Origin: Blastomussa wellsi | Taxonomy: Eukaryota > Cnidaria > Anthozoa > Scleractinia > Plerogyridae | Length of the DNA stretch: 64,000 bases | Reading direction: 5' to 3' | NCBI GenBank assembly: GCA_947652115.1 | Contig: OX393573.1 | Span: 12,369,362-12,433,361 of the forward strand | In this document: one piece after another, positions 63,520 through 64,000 of the stretch | Numbering within the stretch: position 1 is the stretch's first letter | How the letters are laid out: each line of letters begins with the position of its first letter | The notes under the pieces: model-generated | Database searches by the model: none | Seen by the model: only the letters and a program-made list of their open reading frames with translations | What the model was told of the DNA's origin: nothing | Program-made: the position numbers and the translations under genes

Positions 63520-63769
63520 CACAGGTGACCAAAGCGTCCTATAAGAGTTTGTATGGATTATAATTTAGCTGAAAATATCTCTTTTTCCCCTTTGCAATAA
63601 GGTTTTAAACCTTACCTGAAGTCCATTTTTAGCCTTTCTAGAGCTTTCGAAAGCCATAAGCGCGATTTTCAAAGGGGACAAAGCGATATTTTCAGCTAAA
63701 TTGTAAATCCATAGAGACTTCCATACCAACTCTTATAGTTCTTATAGTCTTATAGTTTGGTCACCGGTG
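63520..63769. mobile_element. 250-bp MITE with 7-bp target duplication
   Basis: The ends CACAGGTGACC and GGTCACCGGTG match inverted at 10 of 11 bases. The arms continue with CCTATAAGAGTTTGTATGG and GATATTTTCAGCTAAATTG. GTAGTAT is repeated outside (63513-63519, 63770-63776). The duplication length suggests a hAT-like or related family. It lies in the intron after exon 6 of gene D. Confidence 0.8.
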
Positions 63770-64000
63770 GTAGTATTTGCATGCAAGTTATTGTTATATT
63801 TATATCATTTTATACAATTTTATACTGTCGGGATTCTATAATTATTTGTTTTCTGTACTTTATTTTTATTACGCGACTAACACTGAAACGTCCCACTGGG
63901 GAGTGTCAATATTAATAGCTAAATTTGCATTGTATTGTATTTATAATATAGCCTTGTATGTCAGCTATGGAATCTTAATCTGAAACGAAAATGCTATTTG

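Overview
The window is animal nuclear DNA from what looks like a cnidarian, most likely a stony coral or another anthozoan. It is AT-rich, its genes have many small exons with GT-AG introns, and it is full of tRNA-derived SINEs, short inverted-repeat DNA elements and Penelope-like fragments. The placement rests on the look of the P450s and repeats; no search was run. There is no bacterial-type operon, CRISPR array or prophage.

The core is a cluster of four cytochrome P450 genes of the CYP4 family (CYP4V2-like, microsomal fatty-acid hydroxylase type), which I call A to D. Gene A (minus strand, first exon at 8694) runs off the left edge with ten exons visible. Gene B (minus, 10713-14036) keeps its first exon and its 3' exons but has lost exons 2-8. 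Gene C (plus, 14772-36138) is complete: 14 exons, 1536 coding bases, 511 residues, all P450 signatures present. Gene D (plus, from 56446) runs off the right edge with six exons visible. A and B point left, C and D point right, and B and C share a 735-bp divergent promoter region. Exon sizes and intron phases are almost identical among the paralogues, including a 13-nucleotide microexon found in A, C and D.

Introns and spacers are crowded with mobile DNA: a degraded Ty3/gypsy element with LTRs (17030-20658, antisense in intron 2 of C); a Harbinger-type element with a transposase remnant and TTA target duplication (2963-3771); a Harbinger-type MITE (9451-9663); a TA-flanked element (21252-21835); a Mutator-like MITE with about 100-bp inverted repeats and a 9-bp target duplication (52350-52635); a 250-bp element with a 7-bp duplication (63520-63769); a 1.7-kb element with a 6-bp duplication (38590-40312); a Penelope-like reverse transcriptase remnant with a MITE inside it (57180-58440); a LINE tail (59090-59690); and at least six SINE copies or fragments.

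From 36.2 to 56.4 kb lies a gene-poor stretch: telomere-like repeats inside an inverted repeat (46426-46548), an old tandem duplication with AT-rich arrays (48.2-52.0 kb), a 27-bp minisatellite (51322-51635), and one probable exon of an ADF/cofilin-type protein (about 53446-53698). I found no prokaryote-like novel system. The most distinctive signals are the conserved microexon, the internally deleted gene B facing intact gene C, and the nested, cleanly bounded non-autonomous DNA elements.
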